The notes under the pieces: model-generated | What the model was told of the DNA's origin: nothing | The model's database searches: none | The model's input: only the letters and a program-made list of their open reading frames with translations | In this document: in pieces, positions 8,879-16,594 of the stretch | Layout: every line of letters starts with the position of its first letter | Numbering within the stretch: the first letter of the stretch is position 1 | Position numbers and translations under genes: made by a program | Assembly (NCBI GenBank): GCA_030835905.1 | Contig: JAURQX010000055.1 | Coordinates: forward strand, 1 to 56,572 | DNA length: 56,572 bases | Reading direction: 5' to 3' | Source: Alphaproteobacteria bacterium | Lineage (GTDB): Bacteria; Pseudomonadota; Alphaproteobacteria; Rickettsiales; UBA1997

Positions 8879-9490
8879 TTATTTTAAATAGAGGTTTTCA
8901 ATTATTTTTTTTCGCAAATATTTGCGACTTTTTATGCCACTAAAACTTACCACAAGTTGTCCATTACTGTCAATCAATGCCAAGTAAGGAATACGACCTC
9001 TATAATTAATGTTATTTCTATGCACAAATTCACCAAAACCGTCGCGCGATTTTAAATAAATTGGCTTAAAATACAAATTGTCATACTGTTGTAAATGTTT
9101 TTGTAAAGAATCTGGATCTAAATCCTTATCTATAGCCAATGCAAGAAAATTTAATTTTGTATTTTGAAACTCACGAGCAATTTCATTGATAATCTCAAAA
9201 TTCTTGCGACAAGCATCGCACCAAGTTGCATAAAAATAAATTAAACTTAACTTATTTTTTTGCGGATAAAACTCTTTATATAAATCAACCGGCTCAAATC
9301 CTTGCGGAATCTGACTATTAAAAGTTATATTATTTGAAGGCTTAATTTCAATGTCGTATTTGGCAACTCTTTCAACAAAAAAATACCATATTATCATTGC
9401 CAAAACAATAGCAATGGCCAAAATTATAAAAAACATTTTGCTTTTATATTGATTTTCTTGGATTTTCTTAACAATAACTGACCAACTCAC
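8879..9490 (-). CDS. Membrane-anchored thioredoxin-like protein (TlpA/ResA/DsbE type)
   Basis: A 203-residue protein with a short cytoplasmic N-terminus, one membrane span at about residues 19-38, and a periplasmic thioredoxin fold. The active site is C91-x-x-C94 in the WCDAC motif. Proteins of this type reduce disulfides in the periplasm, for example in cytochrome c assembly; the partner here is not shown by context. It is the first gene of an operon with cysS. Its start lies only 17 bp from the divergent folB start, so its promoter must overlap the folB coding region. Confidence 0.8.
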   Translation of the reverse strand: MSWSVIVKKIQENQYKSKMFFIILAIAIVLAMIIWYFFVERVAKYDIEIKPSNNITFNSQIPQGFEPVDLYKEFYPQKNKLSLIYFYATWCDACRKNFEIINEIAREFQNTKLNFLALAIDKDLDPDSLQKHLQQYDNLYFKPIYLKSRDGFGEFVHRNNINYRGRIPYLALIDSNGQLVVSFSGIKSRKYLRKKIIENLYLK

Positions 9491-9507
9491 AATTTTATAA
9501 AACTTCG

Positions 9508-9861
9508 ATGATAATAAAAATTAAAAACTTAAGAGTACAAACAATAATTGGCGTTTATGATTTTGAGCAAACTATTAATCGTGATTTGATTATCAATGCA
9601 ATTATTGAAACTAACAATCACCAATCATTAGAAAGTGATGAATTAGCTGATACAATTGATTATGATCATATTGTACAAAATATCAAATCAATTATAAAAA
9701 ATAATAAATTTAAACTTATCGAAAAGCTGGCCAACGAAATCATGAAATCACTTAGTAAAGACCAAAGAATTGTAAATTGCACTTTAGAAATTGATAAAGT
9801 TGGAGCGGTTGCAGATGTTGATTCATTATCAATTACTTTAAAATATCAAAAAAATGGATAA
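9508..9861 (+). CDS. folB: Dihydroneopterin aldolase
   Basis: A small folate-pathway enzyme of 117 residues that converts dihydroneopterin to 6-hydroxymethyl-dihydropterin. The sequence follows the family closely: IIGVYDFEQTINRDLIIN at the front, the conserved DTIDYDHI segment, then LIEKLANEI and a C-terminal KVGAVADVDSLSITLK strand. It overlaps the lptC start by 8 bp, so the two are cotranscribed although functionally unrelated. Confidence 0.88.
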   Translation: MIIKIKNLRVQTIIGVYDFEQTINRDLIINAIIETNNHQSLESDELADTIDYDHIVQNIKSIIKNNKFKLIEKLANEIMKSLSKDQRIVNCTLEIDKVGAVADVDSLSITLKYQKNG

Positions 9862-10267
9862 CACAAAAATTACCTTAGAAAAAATTGCCAAAGAAAGTAA
9901 AATAAAAAAGTCGATTAAACTATTTTGCTATGTCGCCATAATTTCAATAGCCATTCTTTATATTTCATTTGGCTTAGAACGAAGCAAGGCAGTCAAATTG
10001 GTTAATGAGTATAAAGAAAATAAAAAAAACTTTATTGCTGAAAAAGTAATGACTAATCCTTCAATCAAAATTAAGTATAATGATAATGATATTTATCAAA
10101 TAAAGGCTAAAAAAGCTTTTCACAAAGATGAAAGCGAAGTTACTCTAGAAGAAGTTGAAGCTGAAGGCAAAATTGGTAAAATTAAAGCCGGTAAACTTAA
10201 AATCAGTCAAGAAGGAGATCGTCTTATTTTTAAAGAAAATCCTGAATTAATTCTTAATAGGAACTAG
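9854..10267 (+). CDS. lptC: LPS export protein LptC-like
   Basis: A 137-residue protein with one N-terminal membrane span at about residues 22-40 and a short periplasmic beta-strand domain containing PSIKIKYNDNDIYQIKAKKA. LptC receives LPS from the LptBFG complex and hands it to LptA. The size and topology are right for a small alphaproteobacterial LptC, though the family is weakly conserved. Next to it, convergent, is lptA-lptB. In most bacteria the order is lptC-lptA-lptB on one strand; here lptC is reversed and translationally coupled to folB. Confidence 0.75.
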   Translation: MDNTKITLEKIAKESKIKKSIKLFCYVAIISIAILYISFGLERSKAVKLVNEYKENKKNFIAEKVMTNPSIKIKYNDNDIYQIKAKKAFHKDESEVTLEEVEAEGKIGKIKAGKLKISQEGDRLIFKENPELILNRN

Positions 10268-10279
10268 AAATAAAAAAAT

Positions 10280-11014
10280 CTAAATCGAAAAAGACTCGCC
10301 TAGATAGACTTTTTTAACATCTTTGTGGCTGATAATTTCATCTTTTGATCCCGAGGCTAGAATTTTACCGTCATAAACAATGTAACCCTTATCAACAATT
10401 GATAATGTTTCGCGAACATTATGGTCAGTTATTAAAACACCAATACCGCGATCTTTAAGGTGAATTACCATTTGACGAATATCGTTAATAGCAATTGGAT
10501 CAACGCCCGCAAAAGGCTCATCAAGCAAGATAAACAATGGGTCTGTGGCCAAAGCGCGAGCAATTTCAACTCTTCTACGTTCACCACCTGAAAGCGCTAA
10601 GGCGTGCGATTTTCTGATATGCTCAATTGAAAATTCATCGAGCAAGCTTTCAAGTTTTTTATCGCGCTTTTTCTTATCACTTTCTGAAATTTCAAGAATT
10701 GAGTAAATATTATCTTCTACACTCATGCCGCGAAAAATAGAAGCCTCTTGAGGTAAATAACCAATACCAAGTTTAGCTCTTTGATACATTGGAAGATAAG
10801 TAATATCAAAATCATCAATTAAAATCTTGCCCGATGTAACTTTTACCAAGCCAGCTATCATATAAAAACAGGTTGTTTTACCTGCACCGTTTGGCCCCAG
10901 CAAACCAATAACTTCACCTTGCTGAATAGTAAAATCTACACCACGAATAACATCTTTTTTGCCATATTTTTTAGTAATTTTTTGGACTTTTAAGGTTTTT
11001 TTACTTTTGTTCAT
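10280..11014 (-). CDS. lptB: LPS export ABC transporter ATPase LptB
   Basis: ABC ATPase of 244 residues that powers LPS extraction from the inner membrane with LptF and LptG (encoded at 18.8-21.0 kb). The Walker A motif is GPNGAGKTT, the Q-loop lies in [14 protein letters not shown], the signature is [15 protein letters not shown], and Walker B is [14 protein letters not shown], followed by the switch histidine in ITDHNVRET. The LptB-type [10 protein letters not shown] segment separates it from amino-acid transporter ATPases. It overlaps the end of lptA by 14 bp. Confidence 0.95.
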   Translation of the reverse strand: MNKSKKTLKVQKITKKYGKKDVIRGVDFTIQQGEVIGLLGPNGAGKTTCFYMIAGLVKVTSGKILIDDFDITYLPMYQRAKLGIGYLPQEASIFRGMSVEDNIYSILEISESDKKKRDKKLESLLDEFSIEHIRKSHALALSGGERRRVEIARALATDPLFILLDEPFAGVDPIAINDIRQMVIHLKDRGIGVLITDHNVRETLSIVDKGYIVYDGKILASGSKDEIISHKDVKKVYLGESFSI

Positions 11015-11567
11015 TAGTTAATACCTCTAAATCATCATTAATAATAATTTGCACTCTACCATCTTTTTGTAATTTATCCTTAGCAACTTCAACCTCATTT
11101 TTTTGACCAATAAAAATACCTTTTTCGTTTTTAAGATCATATAAAAAGTGCTCACCACTAGCAACCGACATACCATTATTAACCAAAACATTTTCTTGCA
11201 ATACAAAAATATCTTTTTTTGGATCATAATAGCCTTTATTAGAAGTGGCTATAAAATCATTAGCAAAGATCTTTACATCGTCGTAAGCATTAACTTTTTT
11301 GATTGCCGAACCAGAATCTGAATTTTCATCAAAAATAACAACCATTTTTTGTGAAGTTAACGAATTATCGCCACTTTCAACTACAACATCTTCTAAAAAA
11401 TCTATGGTTTGTGATTGTCTTTTAATATCAATTATTTTTGACTTTATTTTAACTTGCCTTTCTGGATTGTCAAAATTCAAACTATTAGCCAAAACAATTT
11501 TCGATGATAAGTAAAAAATTGATATGATTAAATATAAATTTGCTTTTTTGATTGTGGCGACTGTCAC
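11001..11567 (-). CDS. lptA: LPS transport periplasmic protein LptA (OstA-like)
   Basis: A 188-residue OstA-like protein with an N-terminal signal peptide (hydrophobic stretch up to KIVLANS) and repeated beta-strand segments such as [19 protein letters not shown] and [18 protein letters not shown]. It bridges LPS across the periplasm. The only usable start is a GTG at 11567; later starts would remove the signal peptide. It therefore overlaps by 44 bp, head to head, with the DUF192 gene starting at 11524, and both signal-peptide regions share the same DNA. It is operonic with lptB. Confidence 0.85.
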   Translation of the reverse strand: MTVATIKKANLYLIISIFYLSSKIVLANSLNFDNPERQVKIKSKIIDIKRQSQTIDFLEDVVVESGDNSLTSQKMVVIFDENSDSGSAIKKVNAYDDVKIFANDFIATSNKGYYDPKKDIFVLQENVLVNNGMSVASGEHFLYDLKNEKGIFIGQKNEVEVAKDKLQKDGRVQIIINDDLEVLTNEQK

Positions 11568-12000
11568 TTTAATTGCTAATAATTTAGTGGCTCAAGAATT
11601 ACCTAACTTCAACAGTAATTTTGAAAATTACAAACACAAAACTCAAGTTATAAATTCACAAAATAAGGTTATTGCTGAATTTAAAACTGTTATTGCCAAC
11701 ACACCACAAAAACAGCAATATGGATTAATGAATTTAGCAAAACTTCCATTAGATCACGCCATGCTTTTTGTTTTTTTGGATGAAAAAATAGTAACAATGT
11801 GGATGAAAAATACTTTAATCAATCTTGATATGATATTTATTGATAAAAATAATAAAATTATCAATATTGCTCACAATCAGCAAAATCATTCTTTATCAAT
11901 TATTTCTTCGCAAAAAAAAGTTGATAAGGTTTTAGAAATTAACGCCAATCTTGCAAAACAATTAGAAATCAAAGTTGGCGATCAAGTAATATGGCAATGA
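11524..12000 (+). CDS. Secreted DUF192 protein
   Basis: 158 residues with a clear signal peptide ending near NNLVAQ. The mature part matches DUF192: TPQKQQYGLMNLAKLPLDHAMLF, WMKNTLINLDMIFID, and a C-terminal LEINANLAKQLEIKVGDQV. The family is widespread, periplasmic or exported, and of unknown biochemical function. The last codons overlap the hisD start. The gene begins inside the lptA signal-peptide region on the other strand. Confidence 0.85.
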   Translation: MIKYKFAFLIVATVTLIANNLVAQELPNFNSNFENYKHKTQVINSQNKVIAEFKTVIANTPQKQQYGLMNLAKLPLDHAMLFVFLDEKIVTMWMKNTLINLDMIFIDKNNKIINIAHNQQNHSLSIISSQKKVDKVLEINANLAKQLEIKVGDQVIWQ

Positions 12001-13307
12001 AAATTTTTCAGATTTCAAAAATAAATAACCAAGAGGATATTTATCAAAGCGAGATAAATTTATTTTTACAAAAACAAAATCAAGATAGTCAGCCTATCAT
12101 TGAATCAGTTCAAAAGATAATTACTCAAGTTAGAGACAATGGCGATCAAGCTATAATAGATCTTTGTAATAAATTTGACCAAACAAATTTTAGTAAAATT
12201 TCTGAAACTTTAGTCAAAAAAGAAGAAATTGAGCAAGCCTCAATAAATCTAGATAAAGATTTAAAGCAAGCCTTAGAAACTTCTTATCAAAGAATTTTTA
12301 ATTATCACCAAAAGCAAATGCCCAAAGATTTGCTTTACCAAGATCAAGTTGGAGTTACTTTAGGTAATAAATGGCAAGCTATTGAGTCTGTAGCAATATA
12401 CGCCCCTGGTGGTAGTGCATCTTACCCAAGTTCAGTTTTGATGTCAGCAATTCCAGCAATTGTTGCAGGAGTTAAAAATTTAACTCTTTTTAGCCCAAGT
12501 AAAAATGGCAAAATTAATCCTGCAATTTTATACGCCGCCCAAATATGTAAAATAGACAAGATTTATAAAATTGGAGGGGCGCAGGCAATTGCGACTGCAG
12601 CTTATGGAACTAAATCTATTAAAAAAGTTGATAAGATAGTCGGTCCAGGAAACGCTTATGTTGCTATGGCTAAAAAAATAGTTTACGGCGATGTTGGTAT
12701 TGATATGATAGCTGGCCCCACTGATTTAACGATTATTGCTGATTCTAAAATTGCCAAAGCAAATTGGGTAGCAGCTGACGCCTTGTCGCAACTTGAGCAT
12801 GGCCCAGATTCAAAAGCTTTTATTATTACTAATGATACAAAATTTGCTCAAGAAATTATTGAACAAATTGAAATTTTGAGCAAAAAATTATCCCGACAGC
12901 AAATTATTCAATCTTCATTAAAAAATTCAGCAATTTTTGTGATTGACGATATTGAGAAAGCCTATTTGATCAGTAATTTAATCGCGCCTGAACATTTGCA
13001 AATTATCAGTGATAATAATGATAATTTGTTAAAAAATATTAAAAACGCAGGTGCCATATTTTTAGGAAATTTTACCCCAGAAGCAATTGGCGATTATATT
13101 GCTGGACCAAGTCATACTTTGCCGACCGAAGGAACGGCTCGTTTTGCTAGTGGCTTATCTGTTTTTGATTTTTTAAAACGCATGTCAATTATTAGTTGCG
13201 ACCAAAAATCTTTTATTAAAGTCTCATCTTCTGCAACATCGATTGCAGATTGTGAAGGTCTTGATGGGCACAAATTAAGTTTATTAATCAGAAATGATAA
13301 AAATTAG
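11991..13307 (+). CDS. hisD: Histidinol dehydrogenase
   Basis: A zinc- and NAD-dependent enzyme of 438 residues catalysing the last two steps of histidine synthesis. Motifs are intact: IYAPGGSASYPSSVLM, KIVGPGNAYVAMAKK, AGPTDLTIIAD, DALSQLEHGPDS, APEHLQI and GNFTPEAIGDYIAGPSHTLPT. Translation starts at ATG 11991 or, more likely, at 11997, where the ATGA overlap couples it to the DUF192 gene. No other histidine gene is in the window; the neighbours are bamD and bioA. It could serve a histidine pathway encoded elsewhere, or use histidinol taken from the host. Confidence 0.93.
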   Translation: MAMKIFQISKINNQEDIYQSEINLFLQKQNQDSQPIIESVQKIITQVRDNGDQAIIDLCNKFDQTNFSKISETLVKKEEIEQASINLDKDLKQALETSYQRIFNYHQKQMPKDLLYQDQVGVTLGNKWQAIESVAIYAPGGSASYPSSVLMSAIPAIVAGVKNLTLFSPSKNGKINPAILYAAQICKIDKIYKIGGAQAIATAAYGTKSIKKVDKIVGPGNAYVAMAKKIVYGDVGIDMIAGPTDLTIIADSKIAKANWVAADALSQLEHGPDSKAFIITNDTKFAQEIIEQIEILSKKLSRQQIIQSSLKNSAIFVIDDIEKAYLISNLIAPEHLQIISDNNDNLLKNIKNAGAIFLGNFTPEAIGDYIAGPSHTLPTEGTARFASGLSVFDFLKRMSIISCDQKSFIKVSSSATSIADCEGLDGHKLSLLIRNDKN

Positions 13308-14025
13308 TAAAATTTTATTCGTGGTAGTCGCTCTTTTGCTAAATTTTGCCTGCAACAAAAACAAAAAAGAGAGTGCAGCAATACTTTATCTTGAAGCTCA
13401 CGAATTATTAAAAGATAAAGATTATCAAACAGCAGCTGAAAAATTTGAAAAAATTATCGATGACTACCCTTTTTCCGAGTGGGGTATTGAAGGACAAGTA
13501 ATGGCGGTTTACGCGCGCTACAAAAATGATGATTATATTGATATGGTGAGTAATATTGATAATTTTGTTAGCTTGAATCCAAATAATGAGTATGTTGATT
13601 ATTTGCTTTATATGAAAGGAATTGCCTATTATAATCAAATTCCAAACATTCATCGCGCGCAAAATATTACCCAAGAATCACTCGATGTGTTTAGCAATTT
13701 AATTAATCGCTTTCCTGTTTCAAAATATAGTTTGGATGCACAAGAAAAATTGCCTTTTATTATTGAGCATATTGCGGGGTCTTATATGGAAAAAGCTCGC
13801 TTTCAAGCTCAACAAAATAATTTTAGCGGTGCTATCAATAATTTTTTAACTGTGATTAATGATTACCCAAATACTGGACAAGTAGCCGAAGCTTATTATC
13901 GACTTGCCGAAATTTATCAAAAACTCGGGGTCAAATTCCTAGCAGATTTAGCAATTTTAAATCTTAAGCAAAAACATTCTAATAGTTTTTGGTTTGAATT
14001 AGCGCAAAATGAATTAGCTAAATGA
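13294..14025 (+). CDS. bamD: Outer membrane assembly lipoprotein BamD
   Basis: A 243-residue lipoprotein with a hydrophobic leader ending in LNFAC (lipidated C20). Tetratricopeptide repeats follow: YLEAHELLKDKDYQTAAEKF, KFEKIIDDYPFSEWG and INRFPVSKYSLDAQEK. BamD is the essential partner of BamA in inserting beta-barrel proteins into the outer membrane. It overlaps hisD by 14 bp and bioA by an ATGA, so the three are translationally coupled. Length and repeat layout match other alphaproteobacterial BamD proteins. Confidence 0.88.
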   Translation: MIKISKILFVVVALLLNFACNKNKKESAAILYLEAHELLKDKDYQTAAEKFEKIIDDYPFSEWGIEGQVMAVYARYKNDDYIDMVSNIDNFVSLNPNNEYVDYLLYMKGIAYYNQIPNIHRAQNITQESLDVFSNLINRFPVSKYSLDAQEKLPFIIEHIAGSYMEKARFQAQQNNFSGAINNFLTVINDYPNTGQVAEAYYRLAEIYQKLGVKFLADLAILNLKQKHSNSFWFELAQNELAK

Positions 14026-15269
14026 ATAACTTAAAAAAAGGTCAAAATCATATTTGGCTTCCCTACACCCAAATGCAAAACCACCTACCACAACTTGCTG
14101 TAAAAAAAACTCGCGCTAGCAAAATTTATTTAAAAGATGGTCGCACTTTAATTGACGGCCTTTCTTCTTGGTGGGCAGTGTCGCATGGCTATAACCACCC
14201 TCACCTCACAAAGGCCATTAAATCTCAAGTTAAAAAATTACCACATATTATGTTAGCAGGTTTTGCTAATGATCAAACCTATAAATTAGCATATCGCTTA
14301 TGTAAATTTAGCGAAATGGATCGTTGTTTTTTTTCTGATTCTGGTTCCACTGCCATCGAAGTAGCCATGAAAATTGCATGGCAATATTATATAAATTTAA
14401 AACAACCGAAAAAAACTAAATTCATTTCATTTAAAAATTCCTATCACGGAGACACAACTGGCGCTATGTCACTGGCTGATTTATCAAATGGTATGCATCA
14501 AAAATTTAAAGATTTATTGCTTGATAATTTTTCACTAGATTTACCAAAAAATGAGAGTGATTTGGATAAATTTGATGAATTCTTAAAAAATAATCAAAAT
14601 CACATTGCCGGAATTTTTATTGAGCCTTTAGTTCAGTGTGCTGGCGGCATGAAATTTTGTGATATTAAAATTTTTGAGCAAATTTTCTTAATTGCTAAAA
14701 AATATGATATTTTATTTATTGCTGATGAATGCGCAGTTGGCTTTTATCGCACTGGAAAAAAATTTGCTTACCTTCACTCACCTAAAGTTAAGCCAGATAT
14801 TTTGGTAGTAGGCAAAGCCTTGACTGGGGGCATAATGACTTTAGCTGCCACCCTCACCTCTCAAGAAATATATCAAGCTTTTTTAGGTGAATCGCTTGAT
14901 TTAGCATTGATGCACGGCCCAACATTTATGGGTAATCCATTGGCTTGTAGTTCGGCTAACGCCTCTCTTGATATTTTTGAGAAATCAAACTATGAAGAAA
15001 AAATTAAAAAAGACGAAGAGTTTATAAAAAACGAGCTAGAAAAATGTCGAGATTTAAAAGATGTAATTGATGTAAGAGTAATTGGCATGATTGGCGTAGT
15101 TGAATTCAAAAAAGATTGGTCAGTGGTTTTAAAAATGCGTCAAGAAATCATTAAATATGGCGTTTTCTTGCGCCCACTACATAATTGCATCTATCTCATG
15201 CCTCCACTTAATATCTCTAGAAGCGATTTAAAAAAGATCTGCGATGTAGTTCTCAAAATTCTTTTTTAA
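14022..15269 (+). CDS. bioA: Adenosylmethionine-8-amino-7-oxononanoate aminotransferase
   Basis: A PLP aminotransferase of 415 residues in biotin synthesis that converts KAPA to DAPA with SAM as amino donor. It opens with HIWLPYTQMQNH, the BioA-specific variant of the class III aminotransferase start. Next come DGLSSWWAVSHGYNHPHL, SDSGSTAIEVAMK, IADECAVGFYRTGKKFA and the PLP lysine in VVGKALTGG. The ATGA overlap with bamD places it last in the hisD-bamD-bioA unit. No other biotin gene is in the window. A palindromic element and a hairpin terminator follow. Confidence 0.9.
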   Translation: MNNLKKGQNHIWLPYTQMQNHLPQLAVKKTRASKIYLKDGRTLIDGLSSWWAVSHGYNHPHLTKAIKSQVKKLPHIMLAGFANDQTYKLAYRLCKFSEMDRCFFSDSGSTAIEVAMKIAWQYYINLKQPKKTKFISFKNSYHGDTTGAMSLADLSNGMHQKFKDLLLDNFSLDLPKNESDLDKFDEFLKNNQNHIAGIFIEPLVQCAGGMKFCDIKIFEQIFLIAKKYDILFIADECAVGFYRTGKKFAYLHSPKVKPDILVVGKALTGGIMTLAATLTSQEIYQAFLGESLDLALMHGPTFMGNPLACSSANASLDIFEKSNYEEKIKKDEEFIKNELEKCRDLKDVIDVRVIGMIGVVEFKKDWSVVLKMRQEIIKYGVFLRPLHNCIYLMPPLNISRSDLKKICDVVLKILF

Positions 15270-15298
15270 CATTTTAAGATTCGACACCCAAGAATAAT

Positions 15299-15341
15299 AC
15301 CATTTAAACTTTAATGGTACATTTGGACTTTGTCTTTTTGG
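15299..15341. repeat. Short repeat next to family A element (also at 22678-22722)
   Basis: A small hairpin, TACCATT paired with AATGGTA, runs into the segment CTTTAATGGTACATTT followed by a CTTT-x-TCTTTTTGG stretch. The same two blocks recur at 22678-22722 with a slightly longer spacer. In both places a family A palindrome starts within about 15 bp, so this may be an outer part of a larger composite element. Confidence 0.55.
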
Positions 15342-15351
15342 TCTAAAATTT

Positions 15352-15497
15352 AAAAGACCCCTGCAAATCAACCAATTTTGAGGAATTTTTAGGCATTTTA
15401 TATTTTTTAAATTTTAGCGTATCAAGATATACGTAAATTTAAAAAATTAAAATAACAACAAAATTACTAAAATTCGTTGATTTGCAGGGGTCTTTTT
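15352..15497. repeat. Nested palindromic element, family A copy 2
   Basis: The outer arms AAAAGACCCCTGCAAATCAA (15352-15371) and their perfect complement ending GGGGTCTTTTT (to 15497) enclose an A/T-rich middle with the block TTTTGAGGAATTTTTAG on one side, AAAATTACTAAAATTC on the other, and a core hairpin GCGTATC-AA-GATATACG. The run of T after the arm means it could act as a terminator in either direction. It is an almost exact inverted copy of 1-142. Confidence 0.9.
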
Positions 15498-15502
15498 AAG
15501 AT

Positions 15503-15538
15503 AAAAACCTTGTGTATATCCTGATACACAAGGTTTTT
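15503..15538. terminator. Hairpin, probable bidirectional terminator after bioA
   Basis: A perfect 15 bp stem, AAAAACCTTGTGTAT (15503-15517) with ATACACAAGGTTTTT (15524-15538), and a 6-base loop ATCCTG. The A-run and T-run at the ends fit an intrinsic terminator in both directions. Its tip, GTATATCCTGATAC, resembles the core hairpin of the adjacent family A element. Confidence 0.7.
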
Positions 15539-15818
15539 CTCTTAAATTTGATCATCAAAAATCCTTTATCCAAATGTATTAATTAAAGATGAATTTTGGT
15601 ATAACATCAACTTTTCTACCTTAAAATAGCACATTAATCTCATATTAAATCTAAGAATTGTAAATTCTTTTGACTGATTTTTAAAAAAATTAGGCAAGTT
15701 TTTTTTTATTTTTAAAAAAAACTATTGCATACTATTTCATTTTATGACATAATTTGAACAAAACAGCCTTTTTTGAAAGGAGTTTAATAAAAATAATCAT
15801 AAATTGTTAAAAATTCCT
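15539..15818. other. Gene-free stretch before the beta-barrel gene
   Basis: A/T-rich DNA with no frame worth calling. It contains the candidate promoter at 15725-15753, and a GAAAGGAG at about 15775-15782 that is the strongest Shine-Dalgarno-like sequence noticed in the window but lies too far from either possible start. Nothing else was seen. Confidence 0.5.
15725..15753 (+). promoter_or_regulatory. Candidate promoter for the beta-barrel and repeat-protein genes
   Basis: TTGCAT at 15725-15730 and CATAAT at 15748-15753 with a 17 bp spacer. It lies about 65 bases upstream of the ATG at 15819 in the only intergenic space upstream of this two-gene unit. Confidence 0.5.
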
Positions 15819-16583
15819 ATGAGAGAAATTTTTAAAGTAGCATTTCTATCTACAATACTATCCGTATCTTTAGCAATTACTTCAAATGCCAAAACTCAAG
15901 GTCATTATTTTGGGGTAAGTGCTATTAAAACAAATTTTGATGTGGTAACGAATGATATCATTACAGTTAGAAATCCAGCCAAACAACATTTTAGCAAAGA
16001 AAGTAAGTTTGGTTTTGGCTTAGAGTACAAATACGCTTTTAATTTTAAAAATTTTTTTTTAGCACCTAAAGTTTTATACGATCGCAATAATTTTAATAAA
16101 TATTATAGCGATCCTAATTACCAAGGTACCGTATTTTTAATTACTAATAATCGTAACTTAAAATATAGCTATGGTGCAGGTTTTGACATTGGCTATGATA
16201 TAAATAAGAAGCTAGGTATTTATACTACAATACAAAGTAAAATGAATGTCTATAACTCGGGCATGAATTTAATCAACCTTACAGATTCGCAGTTTAATTA
16301 CAGCGAATATAATAAAATAAAATACAAAACCTTTGTTTATGGCCTAGGTATCAAATATGAAGTTTTGCCAAATATTGATCTGTTTGCAAGTCATGAGATT
16401 CTTACTAGATATGGCACCAAAGATTTTGAGGCAAATTATTATCGACCAAAAAATTATAATATATCCAGAGCAGGGATTTCGTATAAATTCTCTTCCAAGA
16501 GAGCGTTAATCACAACAACAAAAACCAATAAAATGAAGGAGGAGGATCAAAACAAAGATCCAAAATATATTTTAATTAACTAA
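15819..16583 (+). CDS. Outer-membrane beta-barrel protein (surface antigen type)
   Basis: 254 residues with a signal peptide MREIFKVAFLSTILSVSLA cleaved near SNAKT. The mature part has alternating strand patterns typical of small 8-strand barrels: HYFGVSAIKTNFDV, KFGFGLEYKYAF, YSYGAGFDIGYDINKKLGIY, FVYGLGIKYEVLPNIDLFASHE, and near the end RAGISYKFSS. A 30-residue charged tail (KTNKMKEEDQNKD) follows the last strand, which is unusual because barrels normally end at an aromatic residue. The ATG at 15819 is preferred to a TTG at 15804. It resembles opacity/OmpW-like proteins, but the exact family is uncertain. It is probably cotranscribed with the 742-residue protein 11 bp downstream. Confidence 0.7.
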   Translation: MREIFKVAFLSTILSVSLAITSNAKTQGHYFGVSAIKTNFDVVTNDIITVRNPAKQHFSKESKFGFGLEYKYAFNFKNFFLAPKVLYDRNNFNKYYSDPNYQGTVFLITNNRNLKYSYGAGFDIGYDINKKLGIYTTIQSKMNVYNSGMNLINLTDSQFNYSEYNKIKYKTFVYGLGIKYEVLPNIDLFASHEILTRYGTKDFEANYYRPKNYNISRAGISYKFSSKRALITTTKTNKMKEEDQNKDPKYILIN

Positions 16584-16594
16584 AATTAAATATT

